A stretch of 64,000 nucleotides of DNA from Microcystis aeruginosa FD4 (lineage in GTDB: Bacteria; Cyanobacteriota; Cyanobacteriia; Cyanobacteriales; Microcystaceae). Below the pieces are notes generated by a model. That model did no database searches. It saw nothing but the letters and a program-made list of their open reading frames with translations, and had not been told where the DNA came from. Both the position numbers and the translations under genes were made by a program. Numbering within the stretch: position 1 is the stretch's first letter; each line of letters starts with the position of its first letter. The DNA lies in NCBI RefSeq assembly GCF_009792235.1, contig NZ_CP046973.1:3162001-3226000 (forward strand), given 5' to 3'. Shown here in pieces: positions 41,085 through 49,686 of the stretch.

Positions 41085-43385
41085 ATGAAAGAGCAGAAGC
41101 AGTTTTTTACGGTTAGCGAGGCCGCTGATTTACTGGGTGTAACGACAACGACACTCAGGAACTGGGACAAGGCAGGTAAGCTTAAGCCATCTAGAGATCC
41201 AATAAATAGCTATCGCCTCTACCGAGCAGAGGATATAACTTGTTTACTCCAAGAGCGACGTTTTGGGACAACAATATCTGAAAATGTTCTACAAATTCCC
41301 CTCTTTAATGAGGAAAGAGCCAAAAGATCTGATGAAGAAAAGAAAGAGAAATCGATCACACTAGATTTACGATCACTACGTTTTCTAACGAGACAAATGA
41401 ATGCTGCCTTTAGAGATTCTATGGGGGGTGGGTTACTGGAACGTTTTGAAGAGATAACGAAGATTTTATACTCAAAACTTTACATGGAAAAAATCGAAAT
41501 AGACGATCCAAAACAAGTATCTAAATTTTCCATTAAAGATTTTTCTTCATTTGACGATATATATGAAAAAATCAAAGAAATTTATCAAGACGCTATCAGC
41601 TATTTTCCGAAAGAATTGCTCAATGGTCACAGTTCCCTTGGGGAGGACAAAATTGCGATTGCTAAGGTATGTAGACTACTGTGGAATATTAAACTTTCCG
41701 AAGTTGAAGCTGATATTAAAGGCTTCATGTATGAAGAACTAGTTAGAAATACTTTTGAGAAAACTGACCATCAACAATTTTTCACACCTAGAACAGTTGT
41801 TGAATTTATGGTTGGTTTAGTTTCTGCTATGACATCTTCGACAGAAGATACAATATATATTTGTGATCCTGCTTGTGGTAGTGGCGGCTTTCTAATTGAA
41901 ACATTCAAGTCAATAAACCTAAATCAGAAGATTATAGGTTTTGAAATTGATAAACGAATGGCATGGGTTGCACAAATGAATACCATAATGCATGGGGGGA
42001 GCATTAATACGATTCACTACCTAAATGATGGTGGTTCTCTTGGCTACAATGACAAGCTAAATGAACTCATACCAGAGAGTGGTTTTGATGTAGTAATTAC
42101 TAACCCTCCGTTTGGCAGTGATTTTTCAGACGAGACTGCACTATGTACCTACGAACTTGGAAGAGGAAAAGCATCAAGGAGGCGTGGAGTTCTATTCATA
42201 GAACGCTGCATCAAGTGGTTGAAAAGTGGAAGTGGACGATTGGCAATAGTTGTAGATGACAGTATTTTAAACGGAAAAACAAATCATGATACTCGTGATT
42301 TGATCTTCAGATATTGCATAATTGAAGCTGTAATTAGCTTGCCAGAAGTTACATTTAAACCATATGCATCTGTCAAAACATCAATTCTATTCCTCAGAAA
42401 ACGCAGCAAGTCTAAAACAGAAGCCCAACCTTCTATCTTCATGGCCGAAGTCAAAGAAGTTGGTCGAAAGGCAAATGGCGATTCTAATTTTCGTCATGAT
42501 GACAAAGGAAACCTAGTGCTAAATAATGAATTGCCAATCATAATTAATGCTTGGAATTCTTTCAAAAAAGAGGGAGAAAATTCTATAAGAAGTTTATCTC
42601 CAAAAGTCTTTGTCTGTCCGGCAGAACGTTTTTATAGTAAGTCTAATCAACTTATTGTAGATAGGCTTGACGTTGGGTATCATCATCCTTCTAGATCTAT
42701 AGCAGAAAGAACTCTAAAGCGTTCAAAATATCCAACACCTAAGCTTGCAGAACTAGTCGTTGAGCGTAATATATCTGTAGTACCTGACAAAGCAGATCCT
42801 TATGATCTATGGCGTTATATTGGTTTGGCAGATATTTCATCAAGAACTGGTGAATATGTTGTCTCTGAAGTTTTTGGAAATCAGATAAAAAGCAATGTCA
42901 AGTTATTCAAGGGCGGAGATATTCTATTTTCAAAGCTCCGTCCAGAATTGAGGAAATGTATTTTATTAGAAGCCTTGGAAGAAGATGGATATGCTTCGTC
43001 TGAATGCTTTGTTTTTCGGACAATTTCCACTTCTAGTAATGACAATCACCTAAAGGATAAAATTAGCTATGGAGCATTGATCGATCAATTTGAAGTAGAT
43101 AATGAATATTTGGCAATACTCTTGAGAAGTGACATAGTTTATGGTCAGCTAGTTTATCAAATTTCTGGTACAGGTAGACCTCGAGTCAACCGATCAGCAG
43201 TTTTAGGGGCTAGAATTCCTTTGCCACCTTTAGCCGTACAACGTGAAATAGTAACTGCACATAAGATCGCACATCAAAGTTACCTAGAGAGCCAAAGACG
43301 TAGTGAGGATGAACTTCAACGGGGCATTAATTTTTTAGATTCAGCCTTTAGTTTTTCATCCGAAAAGCTTTGCCCATCTGACTGA
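41085..43385 (+). CDS. MerR-type HTH / N6-adenine DNA methylase / specificity-domain fusion
   Basis: A 766-residue three-part protein. Residues 8-57 are a MerR/excisionase-type winged HTH (FFTVSEAADLLGVTTTTLRN, then SYRLYRAEDI). Residues about 90-520 are an HsdM-like methylase with DPACGSGGFLIET near 260 (SAM binding) and VVITNPPFGSDF near 340 (catalytic NPPF). Residues about 555-760 look like one HsdS target-recognition domain plus its spacer helix (IGLADISSRTGEY, SGTGRPRVNRSAVLGARIPL). Type I M and S are normally separate proteins and carry no MerR domain. A convergent nuclease-like gene follows 11 bases downstream. It was probably acquired horizontally. Confidence 0.87.
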   Translation: MKEQKQFFTVSEAADLLGVTTTTLRNWDKAGKLKPSRDPINSYRLYRAEDITCLLQERRFGTTISENVLQIPLFNEERAKRSDEEKKEKSITLDLRSLRFLTRQMNAAFRDSMGGGLLERFEEITKILYSKLYMEKIEIDDPKQVSKFSIKDFSSFDDIYEKIKEIYQDAISYFPKELLNGHSSLGEDKIAIAKVCRLLWNIKLSEVEADIKGFMYEELVRNTFEKTDHQQFFTPRTVVEFMVGLVSAMTSSTEDTIYICDPACGSGGFLIETFKSINLNQKIIGFEIDKRMAWVAQMNTIMHGGSINTIHYLNDGGSLGYNDKLNELIPESGFDVVITNPPFGSDFSDETALCTYELGRGKASRRRGVLFIERCIKWLKSGSGRLAIVVDDSILNGKTNHDTRDLIFRYCIIEAVISLPEVTFKPYASVKTSILFLRKRSKSKTEAQPSIFMAEVKEVGRKANGDSNFRHDDKGNLVLNNELPIIINAWNSFKKEGENSIRSLSPKVFVCPAERFYSKSNQLIVDRLDVGYHHPSRSIAERTLKRSKYPTPKLAELVVERNISVVPDKADPYDLWRYIGLADISSRTGEYVVSEVFGNQIKSNVKLFKGGDILFSKLRPELRKCILLEALEEDGYASSECFVFRTISTSSNDNHLKDKISYGALIDQFEVDNEYLAILLRSDIVYGQLVYQISGTGRPRVNRSAVLGARIPLPPLAVQREIVTAHKIAHQSYLESQRRSEDELQRGINFLDSAFSFSSEKLCPSD

Positions 43386-43396
43386 CAATTCAAACT

Positions 43397-44176
43397 TTAA
43401 AACCTTTTTCTGGCAGCTTTTTCATCAACTGAGCGCAGGAAAATTAAAAATTTCTGAATAGAAAGGTGTAGATCTGGGGAACCAATTCTAGATGCATGAA
43501 CAATTCGCCAAAACTTTCCATAGTTGCCTGGATCAGCAACATACTGTTGACTGCGACTACTAAAAACTAAAGTCTTCTCTCCTTCGATTTTTCCCCCAGT
43601 AATTTCTAGGCGTATGTCGCGCTCTCTTGCTATGTCTCCCGCCGGCACTACCAAGCTTGAGAAAATATGGGGATATTCTCCAAGACTGCCATTTTCTAGT
43701 GTTATTTTTGTCCACTCCCATGCTACTAATAAGAGTAAATCTTGCTCGTCGTTAATCCATATTGTCGGCGTACCGAAGCGTGCAGCTTGCTCATCAGATT
43801 CAGCATCTACAGCTTTCATTTCTAAACGTAGTAAAGGGATTAAAGATGAATCTCGAAAATAAAAATCTGGATACTCATGGGAGGTTGCAAATGTAAAGAA
43901 AAATAAAGAGTTATAGCGTTCCTCAAGTATCTCAGTGATAGCCGTGCTTAAGCCATATTCAAGCATTGTTCCGATACGAGTGCGATAGCTCGATAACTGC
44001 CTCATTTCTGTAGGTAACGGTTCGATACTGCGAGGCTGCTTTATTAATCGCTTGATGCTAAAGCCTCGATTTATTCTTGCTACTGCTTCTTTCACCAGAG
44101 CATCAAAATAATCACTAATTTGTTCAATATCTTTTTCAGATGCTAAAAGCAAACTTTGGAGAGAAGGTAATGTCAT
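43397..44176 (-). CDS. Putative PD-(D/E)xK restriction endonuclease
   Basis: A 259-residue protein of no family I can name. Residues 103-121 read PDFYFRDSSLIPLLRLEMK, giving D104, E119 and K121 in the D-x14-E-x-K spacing of PD-(D/E)xK nucleases, with hydrophobic strands around each. An upstream Glu (MLEYGLSTAITE, near residue 73) could complete the site. The N-terminal third is helical. It is tail-to-tail with the MerR-methylase gene, a common arrangement for type II-like systems. Nuclease identity and partnership are inferred from motif and position. Confidence 0.68.
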   Translation of the reverse strand: MTLPSLQSLLLASEKDIEQISDYFDALVKEAVARINRGFSIKRLIKQPRSIEPLPTEMRQLSSYRTRIGTMLEYGLSTAITEILEERYNSLFFFTFATSHEYPDFYFRDSSLIPLLRLEMKAVDAESDEQAARFGTPTIWINDEQDLLLLVAWEWTKITLENGSLGEYPHIFSSLVVPAGDIARERDIRLEITGGKIEGEKTLVFSSRSQQYVADPGNYGKFWRIVHASRIGSPDLHLSIQKFLIFLRSVDEKAARKRF

Positions 44177-44491
44177 CTATAGTATGGTTCAATAAATTCG
44201 GCTGCTCAGTGTAACATTTTTGAGCTAGGGATGCAGGGACTATAGCTGTATAACTACATATTATGGGTCAACTTTCGGTATATCACCCGATTTAGGCACA
44301 ATCGCCAGAACTTTTCCCTATATCACGCCCAAAAGCCTGTTAGCCAGATTAGCTTACTGCAAACAATCTCCTTTAAGGAAACTTATCACAGAAGCTTTCC
44401 AGAACTATAGCAAAGATTCTTAGATATGACTGCACTTTGTTACAAAATTTCACTATTATTTCGGGTGCGGTGATTTGTTATGTTTCTTGGT
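44177..44491. repeat. Direct repeat flanking a toxin-antitoxin pair (left copy) and gap
   Basis: From about 44247 the text ATAACTACATATTAT, GGTCAACTTTC, then GCCAGAACTTTTCCCTATATCA and AAAAGCCTGTTAGCCAGATT matches 45018-45180 on the other side of the 44492-44988 toxin-antitoxin genes, in the same orientation. Similarity fades after about 44420. The first 70 bases of the gap show nothing. No gene was seen. Confidence 0.7.
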
Positions 44492-44764
44492 TCACAACTT
44501 CTTTAACAATTTGTCATACTCTGCGTGAGAGCCTATCCAAAACCAAACAATTACATTCTTACTCTTGATTCTTCCTAGCGCTCTCCAACCTATACCGACT
44601 CTGATTGACCAGATCTGGTCTTCTTGATTGACCTCCTTAAATTCTAAGCTTGGATGACTGGGGTTATCTTTCCATAACTTGTAATTTTTTCTGGCTGTTC
44701 TTTTCACTCTTTCTGGTAGCTGTTGAAATAAGCCGACGAAATCTGGATTTAGTTCCGACTTCAT
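44492..44764 (-). CDS. RelE/ParE-superfamily toxin
   Basis: A 90-residue protein with a short helical N terminus (FVGLFQQLPERVKRTARKNY) and beta-rich C terminus: LEFKEVNQEDQIWSIRVGIG, WRALGRIKSKNVIVWFWIG, SHAEYDKLL. The SIRVGxxWRAxG core and the SHAEYDKL end are typical of a RelE-like cytotoxic subfamily common in cyanobacteria. Start and antitoxin stop overlap by four bases. Confidence 0.78.
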   Translation of the reverse strand: MKSELNPDFVGLFQQLPERVKRTARKNYKLWKDNPSHPSLEFKEVNQEDQIWSIRVGIGWRALGRIKSKNVIVWFWIGSHAEYDKLLKKL

Positions 44765-44988
44765 AGCTCATCAAATCCCATTTCTTCAGTCTGTCCGTTT
44801 TCTGAATCCGCAATAGCTTTCTGAGCAAGTTCTTTGAGAATTAGGCTGTCTTGGGGTTTAGATAATGTTTCTTGCCATTTGATTTCATTTTCGATGTCTT
44901 CAATAAACTGCTCTGCCAGTTCGTCTTGAATTTCTTCTGGCAGTTCTTGAGCTTTTTGTACAGCTTTACTTAGAAGTCTTGATAACAT
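44761..44988 (-). CDS. Antitoxin of RelE-like module
   Basis: A 75-residue acidic helical protein: LLSKAVQKAQELPEEIQDEL, AEQFIEDIENEIKWQETL. The Q-x-L-P-x-E-x-Q-D-x-x-A motif and internal NEIKWQETL fit antitoxins that accompany this RelE subfamily. It is upstream of and overlapping the toxin gene. The unit lies inside a direct repeat (44247 and 45018), suggesting mobility. Confidence 0.74.
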   Translation of the reverse strand: MLSRLLSKAVQKAQELPEEIQDELAEQFIEDIENEIKWQETLSKPQDSLILKELAQKAIADSENGQTEEMGFDEL

Positions 44989-45527
44989 TTCTTCTCTTCT
45001 CTTCTCTTGAAAACATAACTACATATTATAGGTCAACTTTCTGTATAACACTCTCCAGAGTAAGGATATGGGTCAACTTTCTGTATAACACTCTATTTAG
45101 GCGCGATTGCCAGAACTTTTCCCTATATCAAGCCCAAAAGCTTGTTAGCCAGATTAGCCTATTGCCAAAAACCTTGTTTAACTAAATTCCTGACAATTAG
45201 GCTCATTCTAGCGATGATTCCTATATCTGACCGCACCCCTTGACAAAAACTGACAATTATTCGACCTTTAGCGATCGCTATCGGGGGATAGTTGTTTTTT
45301 GTTACAGCAGTATGAAGCAGCCTAACTGATGGCTATATTTCCAGATTATCGCCCGCAGCAAACCAATCTTGAGCGAGAAATCGAGGGATGTAGCCATTGA
45401 TGGATAAGGGTTTTTTGCTATTACAGTAGATATGTATGGGGTCAGTTGAGGTTGATGAGAAAGTCTGTAATAGACAAAAATAGTCAAAATATTTATAATA
45501 AAAGATTGGACTAAAATTTTCTGTGAC
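44989..45527. repeat. Direct repeat flanking a toxin-antitoxin pair (right copy) and gap
   Basis: 45018-45180 repeats the block seen at 44247-44400. A 38-base motif (GGTCAACTTTCTGTATAACA and neighbours) occurs twice in tandem here, at 45030 and 45068. Farther right are a HIP1 site and the agmatinase leader. A minus-strand frame at 45302-45553 overlaps the agmatinase start and has no family resemblance; I do not count it as a gene. Confidence 0.65.
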
Positions 45528-45533
45528 TTGCCC

Positions 45534-46433
45534 ATGTTATTGTCTTGCGCCACCGGTAGCGAACAGTTTTTAGGTAGTGAAGCGATCGCATCTTACGCCA
45601 CAGCTAAGGCCGTGATCCTGCCGATTCCCTACGAGGCCACCACCACCTATCGTAAAGGTTGTGAAACCGGGCCGGCGGCGGTGATTACCGCTTCCCAACA
45701 ACTGGAAGCCTATGACGAGGAACTTAAGAGGGAAACCTGTTTAGAAGTGGGCATCTATACTCATGATGCGATCGCCGATACCCGTCAGCAACCGCAATTG
45801 TCCGCCGAGGAGATGTTAGCCGTCACCACAGCTACAGTTTCTCGTTTAATTGCCGATGATAAATTTGTCGTCGCCGTCGGGGGTGAACACGCTATCACTA
45901 CGGGAGTAGTACAAGCTTATCGACAAGCTTTATCGGAACCTTTTACTGTGGTTCAAATTGATGCCCATGGCGATATGCGTTTTGAGTACGAAGGCTCCCA
46001 CCATAACCACGCCTGTGTGATGCGTCGGGTGTTAGAAATGGGTTTACCGACCTTACCCGTGGGAATTCGGGCTATTTGTCGAGAAGAAGCGGAATTAATC
46101 GCTAAACAGCAGATTCCCGTGGTTTGGGATCGAGATATCGCCGGTGATCCCGATTGGATCGAAAAAGCGATCGCCAAAATTACGACTGAGAAGGTATTTT
46201 TAACCATAGACGTAGATGGCATTGATCCCGCTTTAATTCCGGGGGTGGGAACACCCGAACCGGGGGGGTTAAGTTGGCATCAAACCCTAGGCTTTCTCCG
46301 TCGTCTTTTCCAAACCCATCAGGTGATTGGCTGTGATGTGATGGAATTGGCCCCGATTAGTGATTCGGTGGTCTCGGAATTTACCACTGCCAAGTTAATT
46401 TATAAATTAATTGGCTATCAATTTATTGCCTAG
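45534..46433 (+). CDS. speB: Agmatinase
   Basis: About 299 residues from the ATG at 45534; a TTG two codons earlier (45528) is an alternative start. The ureohydrolase metal motifs are complete: VAVGGEHAIT, VVQIDAHGDMR and FLTIDVDGIDPALIPG, with PEPGGLSW following. Agmatinase converts agmatine to putrescine and urea. Cyanobacterial members of this group may act on other guanidino compounds (for example guanidine-type substrates), so the exact substrate is uncertain. It is a single gene directly before tRNA-Val. Confidence 0.87.
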   Translation: MLLSCATGSEQFLGSEAIASYATAKAVILPIPYEATTTYRKGCETGPAAVITASQQLEAYDEELKRETCLEVGIYTHDAIADTRQQPQLSAEEMLAVTTATVSRLIADDKFVVAVGGEHAITTGVVQAYRQALSEPFTVVQIDAHGDMRFEYEGSHHNHACVMRRVLEMGLPTLPVGIRAICREEAELIAKQQIPVVWDRDIAGDPDWIEKAIAKITTEKVFLTIDVDGIDPALIPGVGTPEPGGLSWHQTLGFLRRLFQTHQVIGCDVMELAPISDSVVSEFTTAKLIYKLIGYQFIA

Positions 46434-46479
46434 GGGCTTGCCTAATTAGGAGCAATCGTGTTATAATGGCAATTCGTGC

Positions 46480-46553
46480 GGACGTATAGCTCAGTTGGTT
46501 AGAGTACATCGTTGACATCGATGGGGTCACTGGTTCGAATCCAGTTACGTCCA
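46480..46553 (+). tRNA. tRNA-Val (GAC)
   Basis: A 74-base cloverleaf. The acceptor stem GGACGTA pairs with TACGTCC plus discriminator A; the D arm is AGCTCAGTTGGTTAGAGT. The anticodon stem CATCG/CGATG encloses TTGACAT with anticodon GAC, and the T arm is CTGGTTCGAATCCAG. CCA is not encoded. A TATAAT hexamer lies about 20 bases upstream. The adjacent foreign-looking operon suggests the tRNA may have served as an integration site, but no repeated tRNA 3' end was found downstream. Confidence 0.95.
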
Positions 46554-46719
46554 TAATTGATTTTGATAGCTTTCAGCAACGGGCAAAAGCTAAACCTAAC
46601 AAGGTGGCTTGATGTTCGGTAAATTTACGGTATGTCAGACAAAACTCTCTGTCGTGAGCTAAAAATATCAAGCCCGTGATTTTCTGGCCTTTAGATTATT
46701 TTTTTATGATTTTCTAAAC

Positions 46720-47874
46720 ATGACTAACAATAAAAATGACAACTATGCTAACTTGCCAGATGAATTACTAGAAGACATTCTGGAAGATGCTCCTAAAATA
46801 GCAGAAAAAATCAAGCCACTTTTCAATGAATTACAACAACAAAGAAAAACCCTGCATCAAATCTTAGATGATAATGATTTAATTTGTAGAGTTGACAATT
46901 TAGAAAACCCACCTATTCCTTCTGTTGCAGCGGTTGACGGTGGACAAGCTATTGAAAAATCTATTGGTGCTGATACTTTAATTGCAGTTGGTGTTGGTGT
47001 TGAAGGATTAGTTAGAGAAGATCAGCGAAAATGGGGTTCAGTTCAATACAAAAATTGGCAAGATGTTCTCCCGCACAGTTCTGAGAGTAATCCTAAAGTG
47101 ACTAGAGGAGCGATGACAGCTTTAGAATTATTAGTTATTAGTCAAACACCACATGATGTGATTATTGCCGATGGTTCTCATCAAACACCAGTTATCGGAA
47201 TTAATAGTTTAACCAGTATGTCAACGTTGGATGAACCGCATTTTCAACAAGCTACATGGGATATAATTAATAGGTTTAGCTTGATAGATTCTCTGAAAAA
47301 AGCGATGACCAATCCCAATATAGTATATATGGTTAAATATGATTCTTCTCAAGAAATTGGCTTAAGTGTTTTAAAAAACTTTGACCTCAAGCTTGACGAT
47401 AAAACCAGCATGACATTAATTTTAAATGCGGGGGAATTTACTAAACCGTTACCTGTGGGTCAAACCACAAAAACAGAGCGAGTTTGGAAAGATTTATATA
47501 TTTCAGTTTCAAGTAAATTTGATTTTCAAGGTAAGCGAGACAAGATAAAAGAGGACTTAAACCAAGCTATTATTTTGCCTAAAAGCCGAAAAGTATATTT
47601 TACTTATTATAAACCTTATCAATGGTCGCCAGCTTATAGGATAGAAATGAAGGAAAGCTGTGCTAATACAGAAATTGAATTAGCCAAAGTATTAAAAGCT
47701 ATCAAAGAACAAGTTGTTTCAACAGAGATCAAAGAACCTTATCCTCAATATTTAGCGGATCTGATGGCTAAAAGTATTAGTGGTGGTTTAGAAGCGTTAA
47801 GAGCCGTGGTACAATATCAGTTTATTGATAACCCTGACTTTCTCCAATTGTTGACCCAATCTTACAGAACTTAA
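46720..47874 (+). CDS. nurA: NurA domain nuclease
   Basis: A 384-residue protein with the NurA 5'-3' exonuclease pattern. VAAVDGGQAIEKSIGADTLI (Asp at residue 73) opens the RNase H-like fold, RGAMTALELLVI supplies the conserved Glu, and DVIIADGSHQTP (Asp near 151) follows. A C-terminal AVVQYQFIDNP-type segment is also present. NurA normally works with the HerA translocase in DNA end processing, and the next gene encodes HerA. First gene of a three-gene operon located 167 bases after tRNA-Val. Confidence 0.86.
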   Translation: MTNNKNDNYANLPDELLEDILEDAPKIAEKIKPLFNELQQQRKTLHQILDDNDLICRVDNLENPPIPSVAAVDGGQAIEKSIGADTLIAVGVGVEGLVREDQRKWGSVQYKNWQDVLPHSSESNPKVTRGAMTALELLVISQTPHDVIIADGSHQTPVIGINSLTSMSTLDEPHFQQATWDIINRFSLIDSLKKAMTNPNIVYMVKYDSSQEIGLSVLKNFDLKLDDKTSMTLILNAGEFTKPLPVGQTTKTERVWKDLYISVSSKFDFQGKRDKIKEDLNQAIILPKSRKVYFTYYKPYQWSPAYRIEMKESCANTEIELAKVLKAIKEQVVSTEIKEPYPQYLADLMAKSISGGLEALRAVVQYQFIDNPDFLQLLTQSYRT

Positions 47875-47905
47875 TCAATCTTCATCAAATTACAGGAAAA
47901 AGACA

Positions 47906-49684
47906 ATGGATTTACTTGACAAACTCAACAATCACTCAGATCAATTTAACATCGGTAGCGTTGGTTCACCGAGTAACACGACAGAAATTATTATAGATAT
48001 TAATCAAAAAAGTGAGAAAAAGAGAAATTTAGGGCAGTTAGTTTGTCTGGTTCAACCGCAAGATCAAGAAAATTTAGTGGTTATCGGACAAATTAGTGAG
48101 ATAGAAACTCAAAATCGCTGGCATGAAGATTTAACCTTTAGAGGTATTATTAAGCGTAGAGGTTCACTTCCTCATCTTAGTGAAAAAGCAGATGTGAGAA
48201 CAGCTAAATTAAACGTTCAGGCTTGTTTTAGTATTGCGCCAGATGGAAAAATCACCCCAGGAACGTTAGGAACTTCCCCTGCAACGGGTACGCCTATTAT
48301 TTCAGTTCGAGATGAAATTTTAGATAAGCTTTTAGAGCAGTACAAAAATCAAATTATTTACTTAGGTAATGCTTATGCTACTGATGTTAAAATGCCTCTT
48401 TGGTTAAAACATTTTGATAGAGGAGAAGGGGGTGCGGGAGAAGCTTATCATATCGGAGTTTTTGGAAAAAGTGGCTCTGGTAAGTCTGGTTTAGCCGCTT
48501 ATATGCTTCTAGGTTATGGTCAACATAAAAATATGGGCATCATTTTTATAGATCCTCAAAATCAATTTGCAAGTGAGACAGATTTGCCCTTTAAACTACA
48601 TGACTCGCTCCGAGAGTTAGGTAGAAAAGTTGCAGTTTATCGTTTAACTAATCAAATTAGATTAGGAACTAAAAATAATGCTGTAAATTTATTTTGCTCT
48701 CTTTTACTAAAAACAGAGTTTTATCGAAATATTGGAGTTAGAAGTAAAGAAAGTCAAGACTATGCTTCTGACGAAGTATCTCGAATTATTAGAGATACTT
48801 TATCCAATCAAGAAGTAGAGCTAAAAAAGGGTGGTGATGACTTATTATTAAATGTCTTACAGTCATTAAGACAAGATAATAATGCTCTACAAAGGGTCTA
48901 TGCTTCTAATCAGCCAAGACAGCGTTTACAAGATACTCTTCAAGAGCTTATAGATAATGACAGGGAATTTAAAAGAGTTCAACAAGAAATTTGGCAACCT
49001 GTATTAGATTTATTTCTTGAAAATGATAGTCAAGGTAATCGTAGAAGCTCATTGTGGCATATTGTTCAAAAATCTGCTAGTGATGAGCAAAAGCCTATTG
49101 TATTTTTAGATATTAAGGGTGAGGGTACAACTTTCGCAGATAATGAGGAAATCAAAGCACTGATTCTTAAAGAGATTAGCACAATTTTAAAAGTAGCGGG
49201 AGAAAATGCCTTTAAAGAGGATAAAAAATTAAACTGTTTAATTTGTCTTGATGAAGCTCATCGCTTTGTTAAATCCTCTTTTGGTAATGATGACAATAGT
49301 GAAATGTCCAACCTAACAAGAACATTTGTAGATGGGGTAAGAACCACAAGAAAATATGGCTTGGGTTATATGTTTATTACTCAAACAATTGCATCTTTAC
49401 ATAAAGAAATTGTCGGTCAATTAAGACTTTACGCTTTTGGATATGGTTTAACTTCTGGTAGTGAATACAGACAAATTGAAGAATTAGTAAGTGATAAACA
49501 GGCTTTAAGCTTATACAAATCATTTGTTGACCCTCAAAGTAATAAACAATATCCGTTTATGTTTCTCGGTCCCGTTTCCCCTTTGTCTTTTACGGGTTCT
49601 CCTTTATTTGTTCAGATGTTTACAGAATTCAGTCAATTTCAAAATGCTAATAATCTTCAATCCTCGGATGAGTTCCATTTTTAA
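47906..49684 (+). CDS. herA: HerA-like ATPase/translocase
   Basis: A 592-residue FtsK/HerA ATPase. An N-terminal HAS-barrel-like region is followed by Walker A GVFGKSGSGKSGLAAYM near residue 187 and FIDPQNQF. A C-terminal Walker B segment LICLDEAHRFVKSS near 446 and the sensor/Arg-finger region RTTRKYGLGYMFITQT follow. HerA hexamers pump DNA and load NurA. Spacing is 31 bases from nurA and two bases to the DUF4338 gene. All ATPase motifs are intact. Confidence 0.88.
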   Translation: MDLLDKLNNHSDQFNIGSVGSPSNTTEIIIDINQKSEKKRNLGQLVCLVQPQDQENLVVIGQISEIETQNRWHEDLTFRGIIKRRGSLPHLSEKADVRTAKLNVQACFSIAPDGKITPGTLGTSPATGTPIISVRDEILDKLLEQYKNQIIYLGNAYATDVKMPLWLKHFDRGEGGAGEAYHIGVFGKSGSGKSGLAAYMLLGYGQHKNMGIIFIDPQNQFASETDLPFKLHDSLRELGRKVAVYRLTNQIRLGTKNNAVNLFCSLLLKTEFYRNIGVRSKESQDYASDEVSRIIRDTLSNQEVELKKGGDDLLLNVLQSLRQDNNALQRVYASNQPRQRLQDTLQELIDNDREFKRVQQEIWQPVLDLFLENDSQGNRRSSLWHIVQKSASDEQKPIVFLDIKGEGTTFADNEEIKALILKEISTILKVAGENAFKEDKKLNCLICLDEAHRFVKSSFGNDDNSEMSNLTRTFVDGVRTTRKYGLGYMFITQTIASLHKEIVGQLRLYAFGYGLTSGSEYRQIEELVSDKQALSLYKSFVDPQSNKQYPFMFLGPVSPLSFTGSPLFVQMFTEFSQFQNANNLQSSDEFHF

Positions 49685-49686
49685 AC

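Noticed and set aside
45302..45553. 83-residue minus-strand frame upstream of agmatinase
   Set aside because: It overlaps the speB start region, resembles nothing known and sits in repeat-rich DNA.
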